This document shows positions 11,771 to 23,581 of a stretch of DNA of 64,000 nucleotides, piece by piece. This DNA comes from Diphasiastrum complanatum (taxonomy: Eukaryota; Streptophyta; Lycopodiopsida; Lycopodiales; Lycopodiaceae). The notes beneath the pieces are model-generated. The model had not been told where the DNA came from and ran no database searches. It saw only the letters and a program-made list of their open reading frames with translations. A program made the translations under genes and the position numbers. The stretch covers positions 33,113-97,112 of the forward strand of contig MU831912.1 in the NCBI GenBank assembly GCA_029204225.1, read 5' to 3'. Each line of letters starts with the position of its first letter. Within the stretch, counting starts at the first letter, position 1.

Positions 11771-12440
11771 TATGTTGATGGCTTAATCTAAAAGGTTGCA
11801 TGGTCTGTTTACTGACTAGACAGTCTTGAAAAATAGGTAAATCAACTTTCTTGTCATGATAGTCGAGATCAAGAACAATAGATTGCTTAGACATGTGTTG
11901 TACAGAAGCATGATTCAAATGGCCAAGTCTATAATGCCAAAGTAAACTTTTATTTATCTGAACAGAAGTATTAAGTGCCTGACTAGAGGCAGAAAAGCAA
12001 TGAGTTAATCTATACAAGTATCCATGCCTCTTTCTGAGTTCTAGGATCTTGTTTGTCCTATCGACTACTTTACACTGACCAAATTCAAATTCTACTTTAT
12101 GTCCTAGATCTGTAATCATGCTGACAGAGAGCATATTTGTTGACAGATTTGGTACATGAAGGACATTCAAAAGTAGTTTACATTGATCATTGGCAAAGTT
12201 TAATCTCACTGTACCTTCACCTTTGATAGCTTGAATGTTATTATCACCAAGGTGAACATATTGTTTGGTACTGTAAGGTGTATAGGACTCGATACAGCCG
12301 ATATGGCTGGTCATATGCTGTGTGGCACCGGAATCAAGAAACCAGAAGTTGTCATTGGATCCTTCTTGATGGCTTGTTATGAAGGCGTCATGATCCGATT
12401 CTTGAATAGGCTGTGGAGCTTCTGCAGCTGCATTTGCCAC
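11763..12440 (-). mobile_element. Copia element A: protease and pre-integrase domain
   Basis: An open minus-strand frame of 225 codons. It carries the aspartic protease site WFLDSGATQHMTSH (near residues 33-46), the VLHVPNLSTNMLSVSMI motif typical of copia protease ends, and the pre-integrase WHYRLGHLNHASVQHMSK. The zinc-knuckle remnant (YCKHSNHEIQDYR) lies just upstream at about 12480-12540 in another frame. It follows gag and precedes integrase in the normal copia order. Confidence 0.9.
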
Positions 12441-12697
12441 TTGATTTGACTGCTCTTTGCTGTTATTCTTTGCAGTATACGATAGTCTTGGATCTCATGG
12501 TTGGAATGCTTGCAGTATCTACTAAACAGTTTCTTCTTTGTCGGCTGATTCGACTGTTCTTGACGATGTGTCAGTTTCTGATCTTTCTTTGATGATCTCG
12601 GGCCTTTTTTCTTTTGCTTAGTCCAGCCTTTGTTGGTGTATAAGACGTGAGAGTCAACAGTCGAGGAACTGGAGGCTTCGTTCTTATGAGAGTCTTC

Positions 12698-13240
12698 CTA
12701 CAACACCATTATGATGACTCTTGAAAGAGCCAGTTCTGGATGCGTCGTGATGGTCATCACCCAGCTGTCATATGAGCTTGACAAGCTTGATAGCAGTGTC
12801 ATTACTACGTCTTGATCATTTATGATAGATCCGACAATGGCCATTTGCTTCAATAGGTCCTTGAACTGGTTGATGTGATTCTGAAGGGAATCACCATTTG
12901 CCATCTTGAGGGAGTAAAATTTCTTCCTAAGATGTAGCTTGGAAGCTATATCTCGCACTTCATATAATGTGTTCAAGATGTCCTAGCCTTCCTTGGATGT
13001 CTGAGCTTTGGACACATGGCCGATTTGCATGTCCGAGATGTTGAGAATGATAAGCACAAATGCTTTGCCATCCTTCAGCTTCCATCAGAAGATTGCTGTG
13101 TCGTCGGCTTCGGCTCTTGCCTCTTCACCTGTAACAACGTCATACAATTTCTTAGCCATTAGCACAGTTCTCATCTTAAATTTCCACAGATGGTAATTGG
13201 CTCCATCAAGCTTGTCCATAATAGGACTGGCCTTCCCTTG
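12698..13240 (-). mobile_element. Copia element A: gag
   Basis: Starts on the minus strand near 13220 with MDKLDGANYHLWKFKMRTVL, the standard copia gag opening, and runs through EVRDIASKLHLRKKFYSLKM, HINQFKDLLKQMAIVGSII and MTLLSSLSSSYDSW. In-frame stops interrupt it at about 13085 and 12985. The RNA-binding knuckle lies downstream at about 12500. Confidence 0.85.
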
Positions 13241-13469
13241 GAAATCCACATGGAAGATTAGTCTAGATGATAGTAGTAACTATCAGTGACTTAAGTATGA
13301 GAATCCAGTGTTAAATTACTAAACAAGAAGATAGTTATCCTATCCGCTAGTAGGATTCGGTTCTATGGAAAGCTTATCAGGCTGTAGAAATAGCTCTGAC
13401 TTAAAACTGCTTAAGAAACAGATGAATTTAGACATTAAAGCTCTAAACGATCAAAGAATAGTAACCTAA

Positions 13470-13481
13470 GCTCTGATACCA
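13470..13481 (-). promoter_or_regulatory. Primer binding site (initiator tRNA-Met type)
   Basis: Reverse complement reads TGGTATCAGAGC, the usual plant copia/gypsy primer site complementary to initiator tRNA-Met. It lies about 240 bp before the element A gag start and directly abuts the LTR edge at 13482, so it fixes the minus-strand orientation of that element. Confidence 0.85.
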
Positions 13482-14830
13482 TGCCTGGAAAGAGAGGAAA
13501 TTCTCTTGGTGCGTGCACTATTGGTAACAATAGGCAAACACAATAACAAAGTCAAATTCAGAGCTAGATGCGCGGTGATAGCAAAAGCAAAAGAACAGAC
13601 TATTAGACAAAGCAATCATAAGGTCAGACATAGAGTAGAAAGCATTGCATATACTGATAGAATCTAAACGCAGAACTAGACAACACTTTATTCAGATTAA
13701 TTGTAATGAAATACAAGTCAGTGATGCAGGTGAGCACAAGACAATAGCGAGCAAAACTGCATGCTCACAAAGCTAACTACAAATTGTAAAAGCTATGAGC
13801 TAATACTGACGATCCGTCTGAAGAGGAGAATCAATGCATGAAAGCATCTACTGTGTCTGTCTCGTCGGATTTGATAATCTGAGTTCTTGATCATTTGATC
13901 AATTACATTACTTGCTTAATGCCTACAATGGTATGCACGCTATATACATTTATGTAGATGATTGTACAAGAGATGGCGTGGAGCCGTTGTGCCGTCAGGA
14001 AGAAGATCATGGCTGCTATCATTGTCAAGTTGGTTGCGCAGTACAGAGGATGAGCGTGAGGAGGCCAATAAGTCGGACTTCCCTGATATGTCGACCAAGT
14101 TGGGTCTACCCGATAGTTCGTCCAACTTCGATAAGTCGGCCATCTCCTCTTGCTCGTCTTTAGTAGTTGAGCTACGTGACAATACCAGTAAATATGCAAC
14201 AATGAATGGAACTAGATTAACATGGGATTTAGGAGAGTAGAGGATATAAATCCAACAGTTGTGTTCAACAAAATAGACAAAAACAATAAGAGATTTATCA
14301 GTTACAAACAACTAAAGAGAAGCGTACATTTTGACATGATATTGAACTCAATAAGAAGATAGATTGATTCAATAAGTAGCATGTACAAAATTAGATAATG
14401 AGAGCAAAACAATAGCGTACGAAATCGCGTACTCCAAGTTATCTCTAAGTAGCTGAAAACTCTATCTGATGCACTTCTGCTAATAAGCAGTAAGCGTGAA
14501 TAGCAATACTCTAATAGAGCTTTGAAAAGAAACTTTATAGAGACTAGAACTAGAGCTAAAGAAGTCTTTGATGATCAAATATTTATACTAAAGCAATTAA
14601 CGCGTATCCAGAAGGACAGCTAATTAGGTCGCAGATCGCAATAGCTAGTTGGCCATAATTTGCTACCATCCATCTAGTTAGGACTTCCCAAAAATTTATT
14701 TGCAAAGTAATTAGGGCAAGTCGTCATATCAAGTGGAACACTAACTGTTGTTCTTCGACATGGTAGACTCCTTTGACTTTCGTCGATAGGTCAGATGATG
14801 TCCGATATGTTGGAGCCACCTATTCAACGA
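13482..14830 (-). repeat. 5' LTR and leader side of copia element A
   Basis: The LTR inner edge is set by the primer binding site: plus-strand TGCCTGG at 13482 is the complement of an LTR ending in CCAGGCA. On the minus strand a TATAAATA box lies near 14580-14590. The outer edge is not certain; a TATTCA near 14830 would give a TGAATA start. No second LTR was found left of element A because the copia-copia fusion removed it. The short frames at 13903-14311 lie inside this LTR and have no family. Confidence 0.5.
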
Positions 14831-15786
14831 TTCCTGAGTATTTCTGTAGACTGTGTAGAAACACAAATAAAACTGCAGGACTGGATACTAAAATGGATGA
14901 AGATTAAAGATTGATTATTTGGATAAATCACCCAAAGAGTAGAATAATACAACACTCTCCATCCCTTAACTCATCACTAATCTAGATCTAGCCATTTTCT
15001 ATATGTTAATAACTTGTACAGTTGCACAGTTTGCAAAGGACTGCAACTGTAGAGGACTGCAAATGCAAGAGGATCACTTGCAGTCTCTAGCAGTAATAAG
15101 GTTCAAGGCCCTGCAAGAAGACTGACTACAAAGTTCTCGCAAGAACGTCACTTGCGATTTCTAGCGGACTTCATGCCTACGCAAAAGGAGGAGAACGGCG
15201 CCAGTCTTCACCCCCTTCTTGCCATAATCTACATTAGATGCTGCCTTCTTGTACTTTCATGTGCACTAGTGTAAAATTGTATAAAGATGATGATCACTGT
15301 AATTAATAATATACAACCAGACACACCAAAGGTAGACACATTGTAGATGCTTTTCATGCATCATTTTTTTCACCTTTCTGAATGTCAACAAGAAGCTGAA
15401 TAGACTATCACTCATTCAGTTGATCAAACCAATAGCTCAATAACTTCCTCTTTCTCTCTGTTAAATCAGAGTATTGTTTTAGAAAGAGCACAACTCTGTC
15501 TACATTCAGACTTGTACTTTCTATGATTATTTCTTGATGTTCCAGTAATCTAAATCGTATTGTGTTGTGTCAAATGGGTTTTCATTCTGTTCTAATTGTT
15601 TTATGCTATGCAGATAAAGTTATTTGTAAATTAAAATGTTTTATGATTGTTAATTAGTGTTGATTATAAGATATAGCTCTGAATTTGTTATGCTTTTGCA
15701 AAGCACAAACAGATCGTTTGTGTAGGCCTATGATTACCATCGTGCACACATAGAGAGATTGGTGAAATCATGCCATCTCAGCTCTT
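14831..15786. other. No gene recognised
   Basis: AT-rich sequence between the copia LTR and the gypsy fragment. It contains a cluster of related ACTTGCA/GACTGCAA words near 15050-15170. It may include LTR sequence of the minus-strand gypsy element whose gag-protease starts at 15787, but no LTR edge or primer site is visible. Confidence 0.35.
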
Positions 15787-16474
15787 TCATTTCGTACCAT
15801 CATTCTCCAACACATGGTCACTAATTTTTGAATCAACCATAGAAACTGCCTCATTTGGTGGGTTTTTCCATTTCAGAACCATGTTATAGTGCTGTTTAGC
15901 TTTCTTTTTTGTCATCAACCTTGTAGACTTCTCTTCCTTCCTAATGACTACTTTTGGTGGTTTCATTGGCGGATCATCAAGAATATGTCTGACTCCAAAT
16001 CTTGTAGGAACCATATGGGTTAAGATTTGTTCATCAGTAAGTTTTACATTCTCATCATAAGATAAAGCATGGCTAGCGGGAATAAGTTCATCTTCAATGG
16101 GATCCAAAATTGGTTTGGTCGAGATCCATGCTACATTCATCATATTGACTAGAAATGTGATGAGTGTATCAAGAGTGCGATTTTCCATAGGAATGTCTAA
16201 TTTGTCATCACATCAACACATGTATCCCTCTCTACAATCAACAGTTGCAAGTGCTTGATTCCAGTTAACAATATCAGTTTGAGAATCATAATGGACTCCC
16301 AAAGTTTTTTCCTCTCGATCACGAATATGATATGTTGTGCAAGAGTCATCATCTTCCTTTTGAATTTATGGCTTGATCATCCAAGTCAATGGATCAACTT
16401 TGACTGCTTTCTTGCAATTTTCAAATGTGATTTTGCCTGTACTACATTTATGAATTACTTGCCCAACTGGCGTA
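15787..16474 (-). mobile_element. Ty3-gypsy gag-protease region, distal half
   Basis: The minus-strand reading continues from 21712 across the inserted copia element. It goes on with TPVGQVIHKCSTGKI and the 133-codon frame 15787-16188 (including DEQILTHMVPTRFGVRHILD and YNMVLKWKNPP). I recognise it only by its continuity with the protease-containing half at 21717-23060; the 133-residue part itself has no motif I can name. Confidence 0.5.
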
Positions 16475-16479
16475 ACCAC
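16475..16479. repeat. Target site duplication ACCAC, left copy
   Basis: The five bases ACCAC directly before the 5' LTR (TGTGAAG at 16480) are repeated as ACCAC at 21712-21716 directly after the 3' LTR end (TTTTTCACA, ending at 21711). A 5-bp duplication is the expected signature of Ty1-copia integration. Confidence 0.92.
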
Positions 16480-17341
16480 TGTGAAGAATTGTAAAACATA
16501 TCTATCTTACATATGTTGATTTTGGGGGTTCTACCCATGTAATTTGATTGTACATATTCAAGGTGTGTGAATTGAGCACATATCCTTGTAGAATAGGGCG
16601 AGTTTGAGTTAGGTAGATCAAGTTCCAATGACATGCATAAAGTCTAGTTGCTCTAGTATGACATGCAACAATGTTCACAATGTCTAGATTGACATGCATG
16701 TAGATTTACACATAGAATTGGTCAAATATGGCCTTGTAGGAACTTGAGCCATCATAAATGCATTGTGTCCTAAGTTTCTATTGAGACATGCATAGCATGC
16801 AAATATTCTAATGTATAGATGCAAGTAGAATTGTAGGTTCATAGTTGAGAAATTGACATTTGGATAAAGTAGGTAGAAGTTAGGTGCAATTTCTTCATGC
16901 AAGCTATTAGGTGTCAATATGGTAGTAATTTACACTTGAATAGGTGTAGGGAATGCATTGAATGCTAGTAGTACCACGAATTTATGCTCTCCTATATATG
17001 TTCATATGGTTCTCATTCATTTCCAATGATGAATCAAGCTTTGGTAAGGTCATAATGTCAAAATTGGATCTCATTCTATTTTGCTTGTAATTGTATTCTC
17101 TCTCTAACTTGAGATTGGTGTCTTCTTCATACATTATTTTGCTTGTGTATTTTCCCTATTTGGAGAAATTAGTATTGCTTTGATCTGTAGCATTCTAGAT
17201 TGTGCTCTAGCCTCAAATTTGTTGGTAGATTGTAGTATTACTCTGCAGGTGATCTATGTGCTACCACAAAGCATGGTAAAGATCATTCACACTTTTGTTG
17301 TGGTTCTTCCCCACACATGTGAAGTTGCTGGATTTTTCACA
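16480..17341 (+). repeat. 5' LTR of the 16480-21711 copia element
   Basis: 862 bp, starting TGTGAAGAATTGTAAAACAT and ending GGATTTTTCACA, so the TGTGAA/TTCACA ends are inverted repeats. It differs from the 3' LTR by scattered substitutions and by about 35 bp retained here near 16885-16920 and lost in the other copy, apparently between short TTAGGTG repeats. Near its 3' end is a palindromic CACACATGTG box. Confidence 0.93.
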
Positions 17342-17359
17342 TGGTATTAGAGCCATACC
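17342..17359 (+). promoter_or_regulatory. Primer binding site
   Basis: TGGTATTAGAGCCATACC directly abuts the 5' LTR. It is the initiator tRNA-Met primer site TGGTATCAGAGCC with one C-to-T change. Confidence 0.9.
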
Positions 17360-18082
17360 ATGCTTTGAGTGCTACTAACTGAAGAATTTTGTGACAATTC
17401 AAGCTAGGAAGTTGTTTAGCACTTTTTTGTTATCTATTCTTGAACAGTTTTTGGATGAATGAGGTTAGAACTGATAGTTTCAGGTCTGAATCCAAGTTGT
17501 ATGAAATTTAGACTTTTCACAAGTGTGAAAACCAGAATACATCATTTCATTCTATTTCCTTGATGCTAGGTCCAAAGGTACTGACATTATAGCTTGTTGG
17601 AAAGCTAGAAGAGTCTACTTTCCAATGCAATTGATTTCAATTCATTTTGATGACCCTAGTAGGAGTTATAAGCTCTTAAAGAAGGGTAGGGAGAGACCCA
17701 AAACCCGAGTGGACACTTTTTGAATTGATTATATTGCATGCATCATTCAAAATTCACAATTTTTGTACTCAATCATAAAGAGAATTGGATAAGACAAGTT
17801 TTTGTTGTCATAGTCACATCATTTCACACAAAGAGTTGTGTTTGAGTTGCATGTGTGTTTCTAGAGTGTTTTTCATTCATTCGAAACTCATGGGAAAATT
17901 TGACATCTAACTTGTAAGGGCTTCATTAGGTCATAGAGGCTAGATACAAATTTAAAGTGATTGATTTTCTGTTGTGAGCAAGATCTCACATAGCTGTTGC
18001 AAGATTTTACATAGGATTTGGTAGTACACCCAATTGTTTTGGTTCCTATAGTGAAAGAGAAGCAACACATTCAATTCCATTT

Positions 18083-18817
18083 TTGTTGTCCAATTTGCAG
18101 TCTAGTGAGAGACTAGATTCATCCAACTATTCAATTTGGAAGGATAGGATAGAATATTTGTTGGTTCTTTATGGTGTAATGGACATAGTATTAGGAATTG
18201 AAGTTGAACTTGAAGCTTGTGATGAGGCTCAAAGGTTCAAGAAAAGAGCAAGAATTGCTCTTCATATCATCAAACTGAACATCTTTAGTGAGATGTTGAG
18301 AGAAGTAAGTTCATGTACCTCAGCCAAGCAGACTTGGGAAACCCTTAAGAACTTTTTTGAAGCAAAGATCACATCAAGACTTCTTACTCTTAGAAATTAG
18401 ATCTTTTCTAGTTTTCAAAGAGTTGATGAAAGTGCTTCAAGTTTTGTAATGAGAATTAAAGATCTTCACAGAGAGATAGCATGCATAGGAGATACTCTAG
18501 AGAACAGTCAACTTGTTCAAGTAATCCTTAATGGAATTAGAAAAGAGTTTTCAAATTTTGTGAAAATGTATGCTATCAAGGAGGAGATACTATCTATGAA
18601 AGCTCTACATTTTCTTATTGCTGAAGAATGCAGACAAACGAACAAGCTGATGAAGATCAACACACTTTCAAGGAAGGATGGTGGTTGTGGCAAAGCTCAC
18701 TTTGCCAAGGACAAGTCAAGAGGGAGGAGCAAAAACAAATTTTCTCAAGCCTTCATCAAGGACAAATCAAAGGACGAAGCAAAGGACAAAGACCAAGGAG
18801 GAGTAGAGATGATTTAA
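18083..18817 (+). mobile_element. Copia gag with one nonsense codon
   Basis: Begins near RLDSSNYSIWKDRIEYLL, a normal copia gag start. It stops at TAG 18398-18400 and continues in the same frame through SSFVMRIKDLHREIACIGDT and FLIAEECRQTNKL to 18817. The end is very rich in lysine and aspartate. No intact CCHC zinc knuckle follows. The reading shifts frame near 18800 into the protease frame. Confidence 0.85.
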
Positions 18818-19521
18818 CTCGTTCTTCTATCTTCAAGAAGAAGACTCAAGAAGATCAAGCCAATTTTTTCATAGAAGACTCACATGCAAGTGAAGGAGAA
18901 GCATCTCTCATGATGTCTAGTTTCTCCTCTTTACCTTTTAATGATGTATCTTGGCATATTGATAGTGGAGCCACAAGTCATATGAGTTGCTCCAAGAGTT
19001 CTTTTATTTCTATTGAATCTTATCAAGAACTTCAAGAATCAATCTACACTACTGTTGGTGATGCATGTTCAATTGAAGGATTTGGAATTTGTTCCTTGAA
19101 ACTTGCATCTTCTATGAGTTTATCACTTTCCAATGTACTTTATGTTCCTAATCTCACAAAGAATGTGATTAGTGTTGGAAAGTTATTTGTTGAAGGCTTT
19201 GAAGTGGAATTCAATGTCAATAATTGTTTTCTAGAGAAAGGTGATGAGATCCTAGCAAGTGGATCTAGATATGGAGGCATTTTCAAGTTAGATGTGCATG
19301 AGAATGCAAGTACTTGTGATTTTGAATTGATGACTTGTGTTTCCAAGGAGGAAGTATGGCATAGGAGGTTGCATGTTTCCAATTTTAGATCTATGTCCTC
19401 AATAGTCAAGGAGATCAAGCCAAGAGTGGCTTATTCTATGGCAAAATCACATATGGATCCATGTTTGATATCTTCAACCAAGACAAAACATCCTATGGAG
19501 CTGGAGCACTCAGCTCTCTAA
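18818..19521 (+). mobile_element. Copia protease and partial pre-integrase
   Basis: Frame of 18628-19521. The protease site WHIDSGATSHMSCSKSS is at about 18952-19002, followed by SNVLYVPNLTKNVISVGKLF and, near 19355, EEVWHRRLHVSNFRSMSSIV, the pre-integrase segment in which the usual RLGH has become RLHV. The HHCC zinc finger and the DDE core that should follow are absent. Confidence 0.85.
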
Positions 19522-20881
19522 GCAAGAGAGATACCTCTTGCTTTTCTAATCTTATTGATGATTCCACAAGTAACCAATGGCTATGTCTTGTCTCTTCAAG
19601 TTTTATGGTGCATGTGTATTTTCCATCATGCAAAGCTTTTTGGAGTTATGGAGCTATTGGAAGGATTGCACTATATGGAGTCTTGTTCAACTATAAGCCT
19701 AAGGTTGTGTACCTTAGTGTTCTTGAAGGTTATTGCTTTGCATGTGTTTTCTTGGAAGCAAGGAAGGATGGAGATCCAAGTCTATGGATCATGGTTGGAT
19801 GCTTATCCACCAAGGAAAACTACATAGCCTTTACACTCTCTATCTCAAAGGTGTTTGAGCATGGAGATGTTATTGTTTTTCATGAAGATCTAGTTTCAAT
19901 CTTGGAAGGGGCCGAGAGCACATCATTTTATGATGCATCACAAATCATTTCTATGGTGGGTAATCAAGTTGTGATGGGGTCGAGGTTTGAGGAGAAGTAT
20001 CCTCAACATGCATGTCTAAAGAGACCTTCATCATTGGACAAGGCCGAGACCTTGTTGTTCTTATTTTATGGAAAAAAAAGGATAAGTAAAGGTGGTATTC
20101 ATTCTATTCTACTCACCTATGGTTCTCTTTCTTTGATTGATGATATATCTTGCTTAGTTGAGATTTGCTTATCTCAAAGATCAAGTAAGACTATTCTTGT
20201 TTTGAATGAAGTATTTAATTTGGAATTAATTTTTGTCATTAATGACTTGATTATGTTTCCAAAACATCGAAAGCAAGATATTATGCCATCATTTGTATGC
20301 TCTTAAATTGAGTAAGAGCAAAAATGAGTTTAGTACTCCTAGTTTGAAAAAAAAAAGTTTTTTCATGTCTTGAGACATATTGTGAACTTCTTTTGAGAGT
20401 AAGTGAAACATCCAATGAGGACACTTACATCCTTAAGAAAGTATTAAGCCTCAAAGAGATCAAGTTTGAGTATGCTTTCAAGATTAGATCCATTTTGGAT
20501 AGAGTTCATATTGTTTGGACTAATAAAGCTAGCATGCTTAACCTTGAATATTGCTCATGGTATAATCTTGATCTATATGATCTTTGTGATCATGATGAAG
20601 CTTGGAGGCCTCGGATTTTCATATTCTTATGCAACCATCTTCATGCATGTGGAGTTCTCAAATCCGAGATCAGGGTCAAGCATGGAGGAGGCATATCGAC
20701 ATTGTGGCAGATTGGTGGAATATTTTTCAAAGGCATTTGGAAAAGATTTCTATCAAAGAGATCTTATCGTGGATTTGGTAAGCGTGCTGCTATGATGGAT
20801 TCTTTGGATCTTCACTTCAAACACAAAAGAAAGAATCCATACACGAAGGATCTTCATCAACATCAGATAGATATATTTTAA
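19522..20881 (+). mobile_element. Copia integrase-RT linker and unrecognised 3' ORFs
   Basis: The frame 19461-20306 overlaps the previous one. It contains YKPKVVYLSVLEGYCFACVF, GCLSTKENYIAFTLSISKVF and HGDVIVFHEDL, which match the spacing of the linker between integrase and RT in other copia elements (P-x-V-x-YLRVFG..CF, V-G-Y-S, RDVVFHE) but are strongly diverged. The rest, and the frame 20393-20881, cannot be assigned; they sit where RT and RNase H should be and may be decayed RT or acquired sequence. Confidence 0.5.
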
Positions 20882-20888
20882 GGAGGAG
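20880..20888 (+). promoter_or_regulatory. Polypurine tract
   Basis: AAGGAGGAG immediately precedes the 3' LTR. The copia scrap at 6450 has the same tract in the same position. Confidence 0.85.
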
Positions 20889-21711
20889 TGTGAAGAATTG
20901 TAAAACATATCTATCTTACATATGTTGATTTTGCGGGTTCTACCCATGTGATTTGATTGTACATATTCAAGGTGTGTAAAATGAGCACATATCCTTGTAG
21001 AATAGGGCGAGTTTGAGCTAGGTAGATCAAGTTCCAATGACATGCATAAAGTCTAGTTGGTCTAGTATGACATGCAACAATGTTCACAATGTCTAGATTG
21101 ACATGCATGTAGATTTACACATAGAATTGGTCAAATATGGCGTTGTAGGAACTCGAGCCATCATCAATGCATTGTGTCTTAAATTTCTATTGAGACATGC
21201 ATAGCATGCAAATACTCTAATGGACACATGCAAGTAGAATTGTAGGTTCATAGTTGAGAAATTGACATTTGGATAAAGTAGGTAGCTGTTAGGTGTGGTA
21301 GTAGTTTACACTTGAATAGGTGAAGGGAATGCATTGGATGCTGGTAGTACCATGAATTTATGCTCTCCTATATATGTACATATGGTTCTCATTCATTTCC
21401 AATGATGAATCAAGCTTTGGTAAGGTCATAATGTCAAAATTGGATCTCATTCTATTTCGCTTGTAATTGTATTCTCTCTCTAATTTGAGATTGGTGTCTT
21501 CTTCATACATTATTTTGCTTGTGTATTTTCCCTATTTGTGAAAAATTAGTATTGCTTTGATCTGTAGCATTCTAGATCTCTAGCATCAAATCTGTTGGTA
21601 GATTGTAGTATTACTCTGTAGGTGATCTGTGTGCTACCACAAAGCATGGTAAAGATCATTCACACTTTTGTTGTGGTTCCCCACACGTGTGAAGTTGCTG
21701 GATTTTTCACA
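20889..21711 (+). repeat. 3' LTR of the 16480-21711 copia element
   Basis: 823 bp, same start and end as the 5' LTR. It carries CACACGTGTG where the 5' copy has CACACATGTG, and lacks about 35 bp present in the 5' copy. It ends at 21711, followed by the ACCAC duplication at 21712-21716. Confidence 0.93.
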
Positions 21712-21716
21712 ACCAC

Positions 21717-23060
21717 GGGCATCCCAATAAAATCCGATAAACTAATAGTGCTTCTAGTAAGTCCATTACTACAAAAATAATGATGAATTGAACTGAACAC
21801 CAACAATTTTAACTGCTACATCTTCCACCATGTCTTTAGGTAGATTGATTAGCCAACTCAATTGTAAACGTTGCAGGTTTCATCTTTGTAAGACCCCATT
21901 TGGCATACAATTTTGTAGAAATAAGATTGACTCATGACCCTCCATCTATCATTGCCACCTCTCAATCAAAATGTCTATGTTGAATCGGCAAGGTGATGTT
22001 CCTCTGTTCGCTCTCCCAAGTGGCCTCTACATTAACTACTTCATTTGATTCTTTAAATCTGACACAATATAGTGGTTCTCAGTGGACTTTTGGTTTAGTT
22101 TTGGTCAATCTCTCAGCTAATACTTCTTTGGCTTGAGGCACCAATTTTAAGAATTCTCCCAATGTAATATCCATCTTACTAGACAGAATATTCATGATTA
22201 GCTCTATTTGCAACGCCTCTGATTTTGTCATCTTAAAGGATTTTTTATGATAATGCAATTGGGTATTAACATCAGTACATTGATGTGATCTATGCAAAAG
22301 GATCAGATAATTTCGTTGGTGGCACATGTACAGAATGAACTTCCAATGCAACTCTGACATTTTTCAAGGCTTCTTCCTCTTGTAAGTCTTTGATCCACTG
22401 CCTTATATTGTGATATTTCTTCTTCTCAGAGTTGAGATTGGATAAACCCCAGATGCGATAGGTAAATCACTGATTGGTACAGATTTTGCAGGTGGTGGTT
22501 TAGCAGCAACTTCTTTCCATTTTTGAGCTCTTGTGACAATCATAACTGTGCAGATGGTTCAATGGATTTCCTTGGTATAGGACAAATTGTTGGTCTTTAT
22601 TTGATCATAATCATGTTCAATGGAGCTATTACTGGTGGTGGTTCTGGTCTCGATAGACAATCTTTATAGCAATGTTCTTACCCGCATTCTCGACAAAAAG
22701 GAATTAAATTTGTCTTCATTTGGACATTCTGCAATTTGATGATTTTCTCTGCATCCAAAACAAATAAGTGGTGCTCTAGCCCATTGTCTAGATTGTTGTT
22801 GTTGCGTAGCAACATAGATAGCATATTACTCCGGAGGTCTAGTGTCTTGTTCCGTATTATAATTCCAACGATCCTGTCTACTTGAAGCTTCTGGCTCTAT
22901 CATATTTGCATGAGGAGCTTGTTGTACTTGAGGAGCATGTAAATCTAACGGTTTTGAAAAACCAAGGCCATGGACCTTACCATTTGGTGCTTTTCATCTG
23001 GGACTTTCTTGATAACCATACTTAGAATATCTTTGCTGGATAATCCGAGGACTAAACGAA
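21717..23060 (-). mobile_element. Ty3-gypsy gag-protease region, proximal half
   Basis: On the minus strand: a CCHC zinc knuckle (CFGCRENHQIAECPN, about 22725-22770), a KWKEVAAKPPPAKSVPI linker, the 93-codon frame 22079-22360, then ITLPIQHRHFD, VAMIDGGS and VNLISTKLYAKWGL, the protease region of gypsy elements with the D[ST]G site read as DGGS. Several stops interrupt it. The reading breaks at 21712 at the copia insertion and resumes at 16479. Confidence 0.7.
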
Positions 23061-23069
23061 CAAAAAGCA

Positions 23070-23541
23070 GTCTTGTGTCCAAGGTTCTTCATGTTTTGAA
23101 TCTTACTAAAAATTTGCTCTCAATTAATAGGATCGTGGATCATTGGTCATAGGAAGTCATTGCTATTCTACAAATAGTCAAGCTCTTCATACTTCAACTT
23201 TTGAATTGACTGATATGTTATGGCATGTCAGATTAGGCCATTTGAATATATATAGTATCCAACAAATGTTGACTCTGAATTTGGTACAAGATCTGCATTC
23301 CATTAGCAAATCGACTTCTCACTATGAAAGCTATATTATCAACAAGCATGCTAGAAGTCCATCCCATTCCGATTCTGCTCATTCTTCAAAAGACTTACTA
23401 AATCTTGTACATAGTGACATTTGTGGTCCTATGAAAACCTGTTCCACAGGGGGAGCCATTTACTTTCTAGCTTTTATTGATGATTTTTCTAGAAGAACTG
23501 TCGCTTACTTTCTGAAGAATAAATCTGAAGCATTCAAGTAG
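23070..23541 (+). mobile_element. Ty1-copia protease-integrase scrap
   Basis: Plus strand: KVLHVLNLTKNLLSINRIVD (protease end), then in another frame LTDMLWHVRLGHLNIYSIQQ (pre-integrase), LVHSDICGPMKTCSTGGAIY with the first catalytic Asp, and FLAFIDDFSRRTVAYFLKNK. It ends abruptly at 23541 just before the second catalytic Asp. It abuts the gypsy fragment on its left in opposite orientation. Confidence 0.85.
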
Positions 23542-23581
23542 TTAGCAAGGAAATATAAAAAAAGGAAGAAATAAAACATCG

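Larger units (their letters stand above)
16480..21711 (+). mobile_element. Complete but defective Ty1-copia element
   Basis: A 5,232-bp element with two LTRs, primer binding site, polypurine tract and a 5-bp target duplication. The order is LTR, gag, protease, partial pre-integrase, integrase C-terminal linker, debris, LTR. The integrase catalytic core and essentially all of RT and RNase H are missing, so it could move only with proteins from another copy. It is inserted in the same region as, and opposite to, a gypsy gag-protease frame that resumes on both sides. Gag carries a nonsense codon and the gag-protease junction is frameshifted. Confidence 0.93.

Noticed and set aside
13903-14311. 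Overlapping ORFs on both strands
   Set aside because: All lie inside the copia LTR, and none has a motif or conserved composition.
19461-20306. Novel host gene of 281 codons
   Set aside because: It lies between the LTRs of a copia element and contains spaced matches to the integrase-RT linker (YLSVLEGYCF, STKENY, VIVFHEDL).
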